NCBI GenBank assembly: GCA_021030905.1
Contig: JAGFMI010000003.1
Coordinates: forward strand, 248,001-312,000
Direction of reading: 5' to 3'
Length of the DNA: 64,000 bases
DNA from: Pyrenula massariospora
Taxonomy: Eukaryota; Ascomycota; Eurotiomycetes; Pyrenulales; Pyrenulaceae
Below the pieces are notes generated by a model, which searched no databases, was not told the DNA's origin, and saw nothing but the letters and a program-made list of their open reading frames with translations. The position numbers and the translations under genes are program-made. Below are positions 44,829 to 56,662 of the stretch, in pieces. Positions within the stretch are counted from its first letter, which is position 1. Every line of letters starts with the position of its first letter.

Positions 44829-45884
44829 ATGGATGACCATTTGGCAAGCCTGCCTCCAACCTTGAAGCTTCCTGTCGAAATTCGGAAAATGATACTTCAG
44901 AAAGTCTTCGCTACGGTCCCACGAATTTATCCCTCAATGACTTCTATCAAGAACCGGATTTCGGCCAACTTTGGCGCCTTGAAGTTCAAGAATAAATGTG
45001 CCTTTCGAGTCTGCCGAAACTTCTATGAGGAGGGCATCTCGCTGCTATATGGCTCAAACGTTTTCAACTCGAGCATCTTAATCGAGCAATTCTATCGTTT
45101 CGACAACTGGAGCTTGAGTGAGACAAGGTACTTTGCGCCTCGTCAAAACTTTCGACAAAGGATAGGTGAGCAGAACTGGTCCCTCATCCAGCACGTTCAT
45201 CTGGATGAAAGATACACGCGAGAATTTTTTGCCAAGGTTGCCTTCAAATGGGTGTTAACAGAGAATGCTTCCATCATGAACCTAGCAGCCGAGCTTGGTA
45301 ATGGAGGCAACATTGTACACCAGATATGCTCACTCCCTCAATTACGATCCCTCTCCATTCAAGCATCCGCACACATTTCGCGGTTCGTTGACATGATGCG
45401 CCAGGATATCTGGATTAGGATTCTTGCGGCGAATCGGGAAACTGATAGGCTATGGACTTCTGTGTTCACAGCAGCGGTTCGTATACTGGAGGCAGCAATT
45501 ACCAACGGTCACGAGTTCATCGCGATCTGTACAACTGCATTCATGTCGCGGCATGGAAACCGGCGCTTCAAACTCAAATCACTGCGAGCTTTCAAAGTCC
45601 ATATCAAGTGGCTGTCGGAGCGGGAATATTTGAACAATCATCCAATAGAAAATGGAACCGTGATCACTAGGGATCGTTTTCCGCAATCGCATTCGACGCC
45701 AGAATATGACCTTCTCGCATCCGCAGAAATTCTTGACAACGCTCTGAGAGGGTTTCACAGGCGGCATATAGCCAAAGAATCTCTTCATGAGCACGGGGTC
45801 AGGGAGTTTCTGGAAGGAGTACGAGAGTATGAACTGCGGAGGGATCCACGGCGAGAGGGAAACACGGCATACTTTGAGCGATAG
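44829..45884 (+). CDS. F-box/2EXR-like fungal protein, 351 aa
   Basis: A single exon starting MDDHLASLPPTLKLPVEIRKMILQ. The LPVEIRKMIL segment (residues 13-22) followed by FRVCRNFYEEGISLLYGSNVF (about 58-80) is the arrangement of fungal F-box-like or 2EXR-type proteins, a very large group of unknown function. The remainder is helical without recognisable repeats. The C-terminus is basic and charged (REYELRRDPRREGN). It is not closely similar to the F-box-like protein at the left edge. Length and composition look intact. Confidence 0.7.
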   Translation: MDDHLASLPPTLKLPVEIRKMILQKVFATVPRIYPSMTSIKNRISANFGALKFKNKCAFRVCRNFYEEGISLLYGSNVFNSSILIEQFYRFDNWSLSETRYFAPRQNFRQRIGEQNWSLIQHVHLDERYTREFFAKVAFKWVLTENASIMNLAAELGNGGNIVHQICSLPQLRSLSIQASAHISRFVDMMRQDIWIRILAANRETDRLWTSVFTAAVRILEAAITNGHEFIAICTTAFMSRHGNRRFKLKSLRAFKVHIKWLSEREYLNNHPIENGTVITRDRFPQSHSTPEYDLLASAEILDNALRGFHRRHIAKESLHEHGVREFLEGVREYELRRDPRREGNTAYFER

Positions 45885-46380
45885 TCTGTCTTGTAATCCG
45901 AGGTCGTAGGTGTCGCAACCCAACATTTCGACACCTTCGACGAGTCCTAACGGCAAAACTTTTGTTTATCTAATGCAGGCGCTGGACAGATATGGCTACA
46001 CCATTCGTTTAGTAAACGAAGTCGGAAAATGCCAAATGCTCAGGAGGCTCCATCGTTGATTGGGGCAGGAATCAAAATCGATTCTTTCACTGTAACCTCA
46101 CTTGTGCGCCTGTACTCTTTATTTGAGAAATTAATTTCGAGCGCGTCAACTCTAATCCTTACATATTAGAAAATGTGATGACAACTCGACATTACCTATT
46201 TCCCTAAATAGGGGAGCTTTCAATTTAAGCTTCGACCCCTGTAATAGCAGAATCTAGTATGCTAATAATCTTCATGACGTTACCTTACAGACTTTTCTCG
46301 CGATATGAATGCATGACAACACAAAATGTAATTGTTTCGAAGTGTACATAGTCACTAGATTGACATCATTAATAGCAGAC
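45885..46380. other. gap between converging genes
   Basis: AT-rich 3' region of the F-box-like gene and NCS2; no gene seen. Confidence 0.45.
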
Positions 46381-47538
46381 TTACTTCATTTGTCTTATCG
46401 GTGCAATCTCAGCCCTCAAGTGTCTACACCCATAGCAGAGTCTCTCATCTCCTTGATCGCTGTCTTGAGGGGTTGAAAGACCGCAAAGGGTGCATACAAA
46501 AATCCCCGGTTCGTTTGCTGGATTTTTTAACTTGCTCGCTGTACGTACAACATTTGCCATAATACTTGGGTATTTGTCACCCTGAGATGTGATGTAATTA
46601 GTTAGCAGCGCATCGATAGACGTGTCTTTGATGGATGGAGTGGATAATGCTGATGATCGATCCTGGATAACGAGATCAATTATTGGTGGATCCGAGAGCT
46701 TAGTAAAGAGGTCCAGCTCTGATTTAAAGATATCTCGAACAGGGTAATTGAAGACAACACCCCACGGAGACGGTCCGTCACAAATCTGCTGAGGCACAGA
46801 GCCTCCACGACCTTGAGCAACACCGGACAGTGCCTTGCCGGCTAGCCGACTGTCTGAATGACCCCATAGAACATGATCGCAGCTTTGGCTCTTTGCGAAA
46901 GAAGCGGCAAGTCTTATCAGTAAGGTGTCCAGCATATCGGTCTGCGAGGAGGGAGACCGAAGTCGGGATAAGACATGCCGTAACTTATCCTCATTGCTCT
47001 TGTCGTCATTAAACAAGTCTCTTTGAATGCCAATTTTCTCCATAGATTCGCCTATGCTCTTGTCATACTCGAAGACTGCTGCTAAAGGCTCTAGGGTGTA
47101 GACATGGGAGGAGTATCTGGATTTTAATGCGTTCAAGAAAGCAAGGTCCGGGCCACCTGAGAGGACACTTGATGTATCGACCACTAGAACATGGAGATCA
47201 TATGACGTCCTGTTCTGATTGTTGGTTCGCTGTCTTTCGAGCTGTCGGTCCAAAATGTGTAGTAGCGCGGTCGAAGATATGCCCCCAGAAACCGGTAACA
47301 AAAGCTTCCTCCTCCTATCAGGTAATGCCTTGTTAAAGCGGTAAGACACCATCCGCTGCGTTACCTTTCCGGCGACGTATCGTAGGAAGCATTCACTATG
47401 AAGAAAAGGTCAGCATTGGATTTTTAGGAGGAGGATAGCGGTCAAGGCATACTTGCAGAGGCGGCGTTTGCGCACGGTCACGGTTGAGTTGACATCCTGA
47501 CAGTCAGCGCAAACCGTTTGTGGGGCGGTCTCAGCCAT
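46381..47538 (-). CDS. NCS2: cytoplasmic tRNA 2-thiolation protein Ncs2/CTU2
   Basis: Two exons, 47538-47453 and 47395-46381, 366 residues. The N-terminus carries the zinc-binding pair CADCQ and RRLCNECF, then YVAGKVTQRMVSYRF. The ATP-PPi-loop-like segment reads LLLPVSGGISSTALLHIL (the PP-motif SGGxSS). Later come DHVLWGHSDSRLAGKALSGVAQGRGGS and a C-terminal zinc motif CTLCGLS...CYGCRH. With Ncs6/CTU1 it thiolates U34 of tRNA-Lys, -Glu and -Gln, using sulfur from Urm1. Ncs2 is the non-catalytic partner by family knowledge. Length is somewhat short for fungal members but the ends are present. Intact. Confidence 0.9.
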
Positions 47539-47925
47539 AGTTGGTCCTGCACCTTTGCGTCAAGCGTCAGGACACTTTCAACGATTGCAGAGCCTTGCTT
47601 TTTCTCGACTATTGTGAGGTGCGCAAAGATCAACTTTGAGACAGGGAATCCCGCACCGGCTAACTACCTATCTAGCGATCTCCGAAATTCATACTTTTTC
47701 TCGGAGCTTGCGGAGCTGAACCGGCACCCATCGACTACCTCTGTTTACTTGCATGACGAAGGGCTATACGCGCAAAATCGGCCACCCAAAATCTCGAACT
47801 GAAGACAAATGCTTTGACTTGACGTTCGAGGGGTATAGCTGCCAAGCAACTCGAAAATTACTACACTCGTGGCACACCTTGACAATACGCTACTTTGGAG
47901 CTGAAAGGCCCCAGCTTGGGCTAAG
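47539..47925. promoter_or_regulatory. divergent promoter region NCS2 / PTM1-like gene
   Basis: Shared upstream region. An ORF on the plus strand at 47518-47802 overlaps the NCS2 start and is judged chance. Confidence 0.4.
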
Positions 47926-49681
47926 ATGAGAACATGGCTTCCAGTCTTGGGCTTGCTTGGTCTACTCGCAACATTTGTGGCGAGCAATGAAGTTGCTCTG
48001 GTATATCACGGATCCAAACCGCCGTCAACCATTGTCTAACAATTCTTCAGAACGAAAAGGACGACGATCGGCAACGATGTTCTGGAATGTACAGTCGCAA
48101 GTCCTGGGGAGGCTCGGTGGACCCCTTTATCCTCATCAAATGGATAAAAGACACATCAGAGGGAGACTCTGACCCTCTCGTGAGTCTGGTGATATTTGAG
48201 TGGAAAGACGAGCACCTCATTGGCCGATACAAAGACGGAGACGACAAGCTCGTAGGTGCAATACTGTCTTGGTACACACAGTACTTACATCGCATAGGAG
48301 ACAATCTGCGACCGAGAAAACATTGATGCAGGGCTCTGCGAAGAGGCCGATATGGGCGCCTTTATCCTTAGTCCGAACGCCACTGAGTCAAAAAACCCAA
48401 TTAGATCTCAAGCCATCCACTTGAAAGACCCGCCTGCGACCCAATATCCTGTCAAGAAGACTGGCTTTTACTGTGTCAGCACGTTCTCACAGAATGCAAA
48501 ATACAAAGCTATAGTGGAATGGAGAAATGCTTTTGGCGAGCTACCAGCGGCTCAAATACCGAAACTGCCGTTCTACGGTGGATTAACTATCACTTATGCT
48601 GTGCTTGGAGCGTGAGTACCAATTATCGGCCTGGACCGACGTGGTGCTAAGATGACGCAGGTTCTGGGCATTCCTCTACGTTCAAAATCGTAGCGACATT
48701 CTCCCCGTCCAAAACTACATCACTGCCACCATTATTTTCCTGATTGTCGAACAACTCATGACCTGGGGCTTTTACGACTATCAAAATCGGCATGGGTCCA
48801 ATGCGGTGGCCAAAGTCCTCATGACTATCGTCGCCATCCTTAATGCAGGCCGAAATTCCCTCTCATTCTTCCTCCTCCTAATCGTTTGCATGGGCTACGG
48901 TGTCGTCAAACCCTCCCTCGGCCGGACCATGATCTACGTTCGCTTCCTCGCCATCGGCCACTTCGTCTTCGGCGTTATCTACGCCATCGCATCCCTCTCC
49001 ATCACCCCCGATAGCGCCGGCCCGCTCGTCCTGCTCGTGATCCTTCCATTAGCTGGAACACTCACCGCGTTTTACGTCTGGACCCTGAACTCCCTCAACA
49101 TGACAAAGAAACACCTCCTTGACCGCAAACAACGCGTCAAGTACACCATGTACCAGCGTCTATGGTGGTGCATCCTCGGCTCAATCCTAGTAATCTTCGG
49201 CTTCTTTTTCATCAACAGCTTCGCCTTTGCCGGCCGCTCCGAGGCAAACTTCGTCCCCGAGCACTGGCAGACTCGCTGGTTCGTGCTCGACGGCTGGCTC
49301 AATCTGGTCTATCTGTGCGACATGGCGTATATCGCGTACCTATGGCGACCGACGGCGAACAATCGACGGTTCGCGATGAGCGACGAGATCGCGCAGGATG
49401 ACGATGGGTTTGAGATAAGGAGTCTGGCCGACTCCTTGGATGAGGAGGATCCGATGGGGCCGAGTCCGCAGGGCGTGCCGCAGCATGACGGGCAGGCTTC
49501 TACGCCGAATGGCGCGGCGAGGGGCCTGTCGCCGAATCCGCAGAAGGCGGCGAGGAAGTCGAGGGAGTCGTTGGACGGGGAGACTATATTTGCTGTGGGG
49601 GAGGAGGGCGAGAGGTGGTCGGACAGCGATGACGATGAAGATGAGGAAGCGAGGCAGAAGCTGACTGGGAAATCAGGATAA
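47926..49681 (+). CDS. PTM1-like seven-transmembrane protein (lung 7-TM family)
   Basis: Four exons (47926-48000, 48051-48251, 48298-48611, 48661-49681) give 536 residues. Signal peptide MRTWLPVLGLLGLLATFVAS, then a lumenal domain with NEKDDDRQRCSGMYS, KSWGGSVDPFILIKW and the cysteines CDRENIDAGLC. Seven membrane spans follow from YGGLTITYAVLGAFWAFLYV to LNLVYLCDMAYIAYLWRP, with MTWGFYDYQN in between. The last 110 residues are acidic and disordered, facing the cytosol. By family these proteins sit in Golgi/endosomal membranes and take part in membrane traffic. Exon 1 ends right after the signal peptide. Confidence 0.88.
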
Positions 49682-50034
49682 GAAATACTCGGGCGATGGG
49701 TTTGCGACGGCGGGTAATATACGGTTCTATTGTATATTATGCTGCAAATATGATTTGGAGGATTTCGGGACAGCGAGCATTGCAGGCGCAGGAGAGGGAA
49801 GGACTATGCATTGGCCGGCCTCTCTGTACCGAGTACTTCTTGAGTTGAAGTCTATTTGCGCAGATAGACGGTATCTAGGTATTTACGCTTCCTTTTTTCT
49901 CGTCATCCTGTTCTTCCCCAAACTCTGCCGTGAACTATTCAATGGGAAACCGGTCAGCATTCCTAAAACCTCACTCCGAGACCCATAGCAACCAAATTCG
50001 AGTCAATCTCCCCAACTCAAAAGGCCAAACGTCC
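49682..50034. other. gap between converging genes
   Basis: 3' untranslated sequence of the PTM1-like gene and the DUF1308 gene. No gene seen. Confidence 0.45.
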
Positions 50035-51840
50035 TCAACTCTCCACTGCCTTCGCCCTCCTCCACGGCGGACAAATCGCCTTCAACCGCTCCTTCTCCTT
50101 GACCCCCAACTCCTTCCCCACCAAGCTCCTCGCCGGATCCACAAAGCACATCCGCGGCCCGATCCACACCTCCTCCCCCTCCCCGTGCCCCTCTTCCGCG
50201 GGATGCGGGCGTGGGTGCGGGTATTGTTCGCGCTGCCGCGCCTCGAGCCAGGCGATGACGCGCGCGCGGAGCTCGCGGCAGACGGCGCGGTTGCTGGTGA
50301 CGGTGGTGCAGCGGCGGGCCCAGCCGAAGAGGAAGACGGACTGGTTGATCGGGCTGAGGTGGGGGATGGTTTCGCGTGCGACCGGTGGGAGATCGGCGAG
50401 GGTGGGGGAGAGGTCGAAGGGGAGGATTTTGACGGGGAGGTGGATGTCTGGGGGGAGGTGGTGGTCGGAGAGGGAGGCGAGTAGATCGGCGCAGGGTTCG
50501 GGGTTGGCGTCGTCGAGGCCGAAGAGTGCGGCGCAGCGTTTGCGTTCCGAGTCTGTGCCGATGGTGTTGACGATTTCTCTGCAGCGGTGCGCAGCGGGGG
50601 CGGAGCAGATTAGATCGTGGCCTTGGAGGATGGGGTAGAGTTTTGAGGGGAGGAGAGGAATTTTTGCTTCGCGGTCGATTTGGCCGAGGAGATTTTGCTG
50701 GAAGGGGAGCGGCGGGTCGGGGAGATTTTGTAGGATGGAGATGTTGGAGGGGTCGCTATGAGAGAAGTCGGAGATAAGGGCGAGGAGGATTGTGCAGTCT
50801 AGGTTTAGGGTAGGTGTGGGCTGGGGGTGGTGGGGCGAGGGGAGGAGGTGCTCAAGGACTGTGGGGAATGGTGGTGGAGGGGAAAGAGATTTGGATGTTG
50901 ATAGAGTGATTGAGGGGGATATGGCACGAATAGAAGTGAGAAGCGAGTCAATCTGAGGGATCTGGTTCGTGATGAGATTTGGGAGGACAAGATGGATTCT
51001 TGGGTGGGTATAGGTTGATGTCCAGGCGGACAGGGAGGCCCGGTGGAGGTCTTGGGCCAGACGAACGATGCGAATTCCGCGCTTATCGTCTTCATCTAGG
51101 GCACTTTTGCCGTTGGTCTGATCAGAAGAGTTATACCCATCATATTCGTTTTCAGTCGAATCGCTGTCGTCGCAGCCTACGCCTTCTTTTGCCATTTCGA
51201 AAAGGAGGCGCTTTTCCGTAACGTTGACGACTTTGACCCATTCTGAGCCGTTATCACTCACAATGTCGACGATGACACCAGACTTGGTCTTGTCGATCTC
51301 CTGCCGTCGTTTCCTGGTTGATGAATAGCTAGGGTCATTCGAAGCAGTGCTGGTAGAAGTGTGTTCACGGTCTGGCTTGCCCCAGCAGAAACGCTTTGAG
51401 ATTGCAATCATCCCACGGCAGCGTTTTGCCTGATTCCAAACGGAAAGAAAAAATGGTAGATTCGATCCATTGAGAGATCGCCGCTTCGACAAACCCTGGT
51501 CTGGGTCAGCGGCGAGGTCAAGCCTAGCGACATGCTTGCGAACTTGCTCGACTTTCTTCCTCTCGTTCTCGACATGGGACTTGAAAGTCCGTAGATCAAT
51601 GAGCTGATGAGATCCAGGAGCATAGTTAAGATTTCGAGGATATTTCTCTTGGAGATATTGTTCAAATCGTTGGATCTCCTCCAGAACCTGTCGGGCAGAT
51701 TTTAGAGCAAATTCAATGAGGTCAGAGGTTGAACTATGGTCTTTGATCGCGCCATTTTCGTGCGATAGTCTCAAATTTCGTTGCAGGACACCAGAGGGCT
51801 CCTCCTCCGACTCCGCCATTTCGTGAACCCTATTCCTCAA
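50035..51840 (-). CDS. DUF1308 / UPF0415 (C7orf25-like) protein
   Basis: A single exon, 601 residues from 51840, or 594 if translation begins at the better MAESEEEPSG (51819). An N-terminal helical part of about 170 residues (QVLEEIQRFEQYLQEKY) is followed by the characteristic SGVIVDIVSDNGSEWVKVVN. A PIN-like C-terminal half follows, with NLDCTILLALISDFSH and RCREIVNTIGTDSERKR. The family is found from fungi to man (human C7orf25) and has no established activity. GC content rises to over 60% in the proline-rich stretch at about residues 310-350 (coding 50.8 kb), typical of the high-GC ends of other genes here. Confidence 0.82.
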   Translation of the reverse strand: MRNRVHEMAESEEEPSGVLQRNLRLSHENGAIKDHSSTSDLIEFALKSARQVLEEIQRFEQYLQEKYPRNLNYAPGSHQLIDLRTFKSHVENERKKVEQVRKHVARLDLAADPDQGLSKRRSLNGSNLPFFLSVWNQAKRCRGMIAISKRFCWGKPDREHTSTSTASNDPSYSSTRKRRQEIDKTKSGVIVDIVSDNGSEWVKVVNVTEKRLLFEMAKEGVGCDDSDSTENEYDGYNSSDQTNGKSALDEDDKRGIRIVRLAQDLHRASLSAWTSTYTHPRIHLVLPNLITNQIPQIDSLLTSIRAISPSITLSTSKSLSPPPPFPTVLEHLLPSPHHPQPTPTLNLDCTILLALISDFSHSDPSNISILQNLPDPPLPFQQNLLGQIDREAKIPLLPSKLYPILQGHDLICSAPAAHRCREIVNTIGTDSERKRCAALFGLDDANPEPCADLLASLSDHHLPPDIHLPVKILPFDLSPTLADLPPVARETIPHLSPINQSVFLFGWARRCTTVTSNRAVCRELRARVIAWLEARQREQYPHPRPHPAEEGHGEGEEVWIGPRMCFVDPARSLVGKELGVKEKERLKAICPPWRRAKAVES

Positions 51841-52485
51841 TGAATTGTGTGTAGATTGATCCCTAGCGGGCCTAGTAGGCAGCTACGTTTGTGCAGTCTT
51901 ACCGAACATCTGAGCTTGGCGCGCTTGGCAGAGACCAAGAAAATTCTCCCCGCCGTTCGACTGGAGTCTTCTAGAAAGTTTGGGTGTATCTCTGAGGTGA
52001 AGAGATGTCATGAATTTACATTCCATAAAAGGTTCATACAAATCCCTCTATGCTCTACAGAGCATGCCGCCAAGCAATTGATAAGTCAACGATGGTTGGC
52101 TTCCATTGCCACTTTTTCAAGGCAGATAGACAACTTGAGTACAATAAACGACACCGAGACCCGCTCCGCTTTTGGATTCTCCCTTAGCAGATCCGTTTTT
52201 AGAGCGCTGCAAGGCTATGAACCTGACTGAAGTGGCGTAGACAATGGACCCACTATTATCATTACCAGGGTTCCTTTTCTGCTTCTTCCGATGTGGCTCA
52301 TACGCACATAGGCCACTGCAAGTGCAAGATGTTCTGTTAGCCCTCGCATGTGCGCGATCCCTAGGTAGCGATGTCGATCAGGACATGTGGAAAATGCATC
52401 ACGAGTAGGAAGACTTCTTATGAAGTGATCATGTTCTCAATATCCATGCAACATCGGATCGACCCATCCCGCCCAAGCTGTTACT
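51841..52485. promoter_or_regulatory. divergent upstream region DUF1308 gene / secreted copy 2
   Basis: Shared upstream sequence; short frames only. Confidence 0.4.
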
Positions 52486-53891
52486 ATGAAACACCACGCG
52501 TTCCTCTTTTCGTTCCTCTCCCTATCATTGATATCTGCAAAATACACTCACTGGATCGACATGTCGTGCATTAATGTACCTGGTATCACTCTTTACACAG
52601 CTCTTATCGGCGCTCAAGAAATGGCGAAACAAACTCTTGACAGATTGTTTAATAGGGGCGGCCCACCCGTATCTGACACGGTCACACCCGATGTCTTTAA
52701 AAGGATCTTTAAGGCAGACATGTCGAATCTTCAACAGGACGAGAATTCGAAAGTCTTCCAGGAAGTTGTCGGTAATGAGTTCTGCTCATAATTTCCCGGA
52801 TATTTGACTAATAATAGCTATAAGAACTGTTCACGGCCCTTGCCGAAATGGAAGAGACTATTGACCGACGTCAGTCAAATTATCGATACTACTGTGACAA
52901 CGACCCTCAAGACCCAGAAGGTACAACAAGATGGACCATTCGGCGAGATCCACTAGCTGTCCCAGGAAATTATATACCGCAAAGAGAGCGAACTACGCGC
53001 TTTGAAAACGAGCGAGAACCATATCAGGAATGGGAAGACGCGGAGAATGCTGTATGTCTGACGCGATTTGGGATACATAGTTTTGACGCTTTTCAATTCT
53101 CAGGTCTTCATGGGTCCCGGCATAGGTTGTCTTCAGGATAAGACTCAAGCCAAGACATATTTCCCCTACCTGAACAAGAGTGCACGACCTGTATTCGGAA
53201 GCCCTGCAGCAATAGATCAACCCGCAGTTCGGGCCACCACTACTGTTCGTGAAAGCTATCTGCCTACCTCGGTGCTGCACAATGTCGAGACCGACATTAA
53301 TCTCACCACAGGTTTGCGATCATCAAAGAAGAGGACGCCTCCATTCCTTCCGTAGCATACTACGTGATATAGATCTCGCGTCACATGCAACTGTAACAGG
53401 AGGCAGCAATTTAGAATCCTTGCGGAGCATGACTGCTGTCGTTCTCATTACTGAGGTTGGCCATACTCTACCTCCAACGATAATTCAACTATTCAATTAC
53501 TTACCAGACAATCTACAGTTTGCTCGTTATCCTCCGTTCGAAAGTGAGTCACTAGTCACCTTATCCCCACAAGGTCGTCTGTGCGACCCAATAAAATTCT
53601 TGTCACACAGCGCTCTAAGGTACTAACAACATGACCTTCTTCCGCACAGAGTCCGATGTCCTCGTCCCCAACCTCGTTTCCGGCCAAGGACCCGTCGTAG
53701 AAGCTCACGACTGGAGAACCATACAACGCATCTCTTCTTCCTCGGAGGCCACGAAAAACGCTGCGAGCTACGCGTATTTTGCTCTGTTGATGGCGCTCGC
53801 GGATCGGCGATGGCGACTTTCCAGTGAGCACGCTGACTGGGCGGAGAAGGGAATGTTGGAATACCACTATCCCCCTTCTGAGCAGAGATGA
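52486..53891 (+). CDS. secreted metalloprotease-like protein, copy 2 (degenerate HExxH)
   Basis: Five exons (52486-52771, 52825-53051, 53104-53311, 53400-53543, 53650-53891) give 368 residues, almost the same length as copy 1 (370). Signal peptide MKHHAFLFSFLSLSLISA, then THWIDMSC, YRYYCDND, FMGPGIGC, the hydrophobic MTAVVLITEVGHTL and SYAYFALLMALADRRWRLS. Three of the four introns fall at matching places in the two paralogues. Here the HExxH-like segment reads TEVGH (53450-53464): glutamate and second histidine are kept, the first histidine is T. Catalytic activity is doubtful. The copies lie 33 kb apart on the same strand and are far diverged, so the duplication is old. Confidence 0.78.
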
Positions 53892-54538
53892 GAGATTGAT
53901 GGCGGTGAAGACTATTTCCACGATTTTGAAGCGCGCGAGGTGCATAGCAGCACTAGATGGGGGCAGGATAGTGCGGGCTTAAGGATATTTATTACCTTGA
54001 CCGCGCTGGCTAGTTAGTGGCCGATGCTCCTTACTGAGAACTATCGACGGTTATTAAACGTAAGGCGTGGGGGAACATGGGGAGATGAGGTGACTCTTCC
54101 GTCTAAACATGCGGTGTATCGGTCGACGACGTGATGTTGTTCGAATGTTAAATATGTCCAGCCTTGGGCACTGGTGAGGTAGGGTATGTGTATCAGTGTT
54201 GATGGGGGAGGAGCAGTAGGAGATTTATCTAAAGTAGGGATGGGCTCAAGGTGGTGGGGATGGGTCGGAAGCAAAAGGCCTTTTACGGTTAGGATGAGGT
54301 GTGACTACTTATTCCTGCATAGGGACACGCGGTTGTAACCTGGGTATTGCATTAGAGACGGTGGCCGCCCTCTCACCCAATGCGCTTGTAGTAGAGAATA
54401 TACGTTGGTGAACATGACAGGACTGGAGCTCCGGTCAGAAGGCATATGTGGTTGGTACTCACGAATAGCCTCAAAGAAGGAGATTGTTTCAAGAACGTCG
54501 CTTGCTTGAATACTTCTCTATTAACACACAGTTCAACG
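53892..54538. other. gap between converging genes
   Basis: No ORF with support; purine-rich stretch near 54180-54260. Confidence 0.4.
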
Positions 54539-55986
54539 CTAAACCTCCGCTGAAGGACGGTTCATGACAAAGTCGAGCAAGTGGCTGATTCTTGCGCCAC
54601 GGTTCCCCTCCGACTGAACGACATTGATCCTTTCCGCCATGACCACACCGCGTTCTTCCATCTTCACTGAATTGGGACTTAAAGGGAGGGAAGTGTCCCG
54701 GTCAGTCTTCACCTTAAATGGAGACTCTTCATTCGGCTCCAGATCATTAGAAGGGGTATTATAACCTGTTTTGACAGGTTTGTCATCGTCTTCTTCTTCA
54801 TTGCTGTCATCGTTGCTGTCATCATTGTCTCCATTATCAAGATACTCGTTTTCTTCATCCTCATCCTCATCGTTTCCTTCTTCGGCGTCACGGACGCCAT
54901 CCACAGCCTCCATGTCGCTTTCCTCATCCGACTCAATATCAGACATAGCAGGTGCTTTGCCTCGTTTCTTGCTGGATTTGACAGGGCGAGATGAGGTTGG
55001 ACGCAACACCGACTGTCTCGGGCGTGCTTTCGCGCGGCGGCCCTGGCCCTTAGGAGTCTGCGGAACCGGGTCTGTCACGGGTGGCAGTTGAGGTCCTTCA
55101 TCCTCGCTCTCAAGTAGGTTATCCTCTGATGACTCTGCTTGATCTGACGGTGGGCTTTGGGTGTCTTCTGTCTCATCTTCCGCTTCCGCTTCATTCTCGA
55201 TATCAGAATCGAGAATGCGCAGCCTGATGTTCTGCGTCGCGTCAGGGAAGGCTTCGGAGAGATTCCTGAAGATTGGTGTCTTTTCCCAGCCTATGCCTTG
55301 TGTATCTTTGAGCATCTCCGACAGAAGGAAGTAATGGTGTTTATACAGCAGCTCTTGTACAGCATCAGCATCGGCGCAATCAGACCGCGGCGTAGCGGCA
55401 TAGGCCTTGAAAATCTGTTTCGGAATAGGACGTCTTTGGTGGGGACGAACTGTGTATTGGTCACACATGAAGTAAAAGAGCTTTACGCCTTGCATCATTT
55501 CATCGTAGACGTTCTGGTATTTTTGTGAAGGGTGTATCTCGAACCAGCCAGTCTTTCCAAACGCCCAGAGAACACATTTCTGCTTCTTGCCTCTACCATA
55601 GGTGCCAGACGCGAACTTGGTGACATCTTTGAGCTGGATGCGGTGGTTGATACCCTTTTCATCTTTCACTGATGCTTATGAGTAAGAGGTGAGAATGCAG
55701 CAGACACGAGGGACACACCATATTGGTCATAATTTTCGCCTACAGGCTGCAGAATTCCATTGACAGTCAATGGGAAATCCGGATGTGCATGGTGCAAAGG
55801 GTGTGGTCGCCTATGGTGTTTGGAAGAGACATTGGCGTCTTCGAGAAGATAGGTCGGCCAGGCATCTTCGTCATCCTCGGGGAGCTGCGGTATTCGCAGG
55901 ATCGACTCTTCGCGGAAGGCCATGCAGTACCCTCCTCCGTCGCATTTTGATCTTGGCTCTGCTACGGCGATGGTGAGTCTGGTCAC
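54539..55986 (-). CDS. RFTS-like domain protein with long acidic tail
   Basis: Two exons, 55986-55719 and 55668-54539, 465 residues. The first 200 residues hold a folded domain (PVGENYDQYGVKDEKG, LKDVTKFASGTYGRGKKQKCVLWAFGKTGWFEI, then an aromatic helix GVKLFYFMCDQY). This resembles the replication-foci-targeting (RFTS) domain known from Dnmt1 and from fungal heterochromatin proteins. The remaining half is disordered, with acidic runs rich in D, E and N and a basic patch RRAKARPRQ plus SSKKRGKAP. Such a make-up suits a nuclear chromatin protein. The RFTS assignment is from memory of the family pattern and needs a profile search; the acidic tail is seen directly. Confidence 0.6.
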
Positions 55987-56662
55987 GGTGGGTTTGGCAT
56001 TGCGCGTAGTGGCTACAGCCGCGCGATAGTAGGCGATTCAACTGGCAGGGCTTCCGTCCCCGATTGGCCGAATCGGAGCTTCCGGATTTTATATTTTCCG
56101 AAACCAATACTGTCGGTTCTTCAGGAGATTGAAAGGCTCGTACAAAACTCCATTTTAAATATTTTCTATCACATACATATTTCTCTGTACCCTAACTGAA
56201 GGACCTCAATCGATTGAATAGTAAGTGATATATAGAAGCTTTTAAAAATGCTTCTGCACTCAGTCTGTACTTGAGAACCGCTCGCTGAGACGTCTTCGAA
56301 AAGGGAACTTGCAGCGTTCCTAAAGACCTCCCTTTCTTAAGATAGTTCGAAGAGCATTCCCTAGTGTGCTCCGATTGGATCTTTGTTTCTACGATCTTAT
56401 GGCCTGTTTCATTTGTTTGTTGTTCATACAATACTGTTTGACTTACAATCTATATTGCATACTACTATTTAGATATTCACTCAGTTGGCAATTTCTGATT
56501 CTTCAATCCTTGTGCTAAATATCTCGGTTTTCTAGCTATTTTTCTCGGCATATGCATAGACCCGATAGGATTTTGTTTCGCTTTCAAGCCAGACACCAAA
56601 GACATTTCGATCGACCAAACACGACCACCGCTAGATTTTTCAATGGCAAAGCATTCACTAAA
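55987..56662. promoter_or_regulatory. divergent upstream region RFTS-like gene / PUS4
   Basis: AT-rich around 56140-56470. Minus-strand frames at 56192-56431 and 56477-56719 overlap the PUS4 first exon and are not called. Confidence 0.4.
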
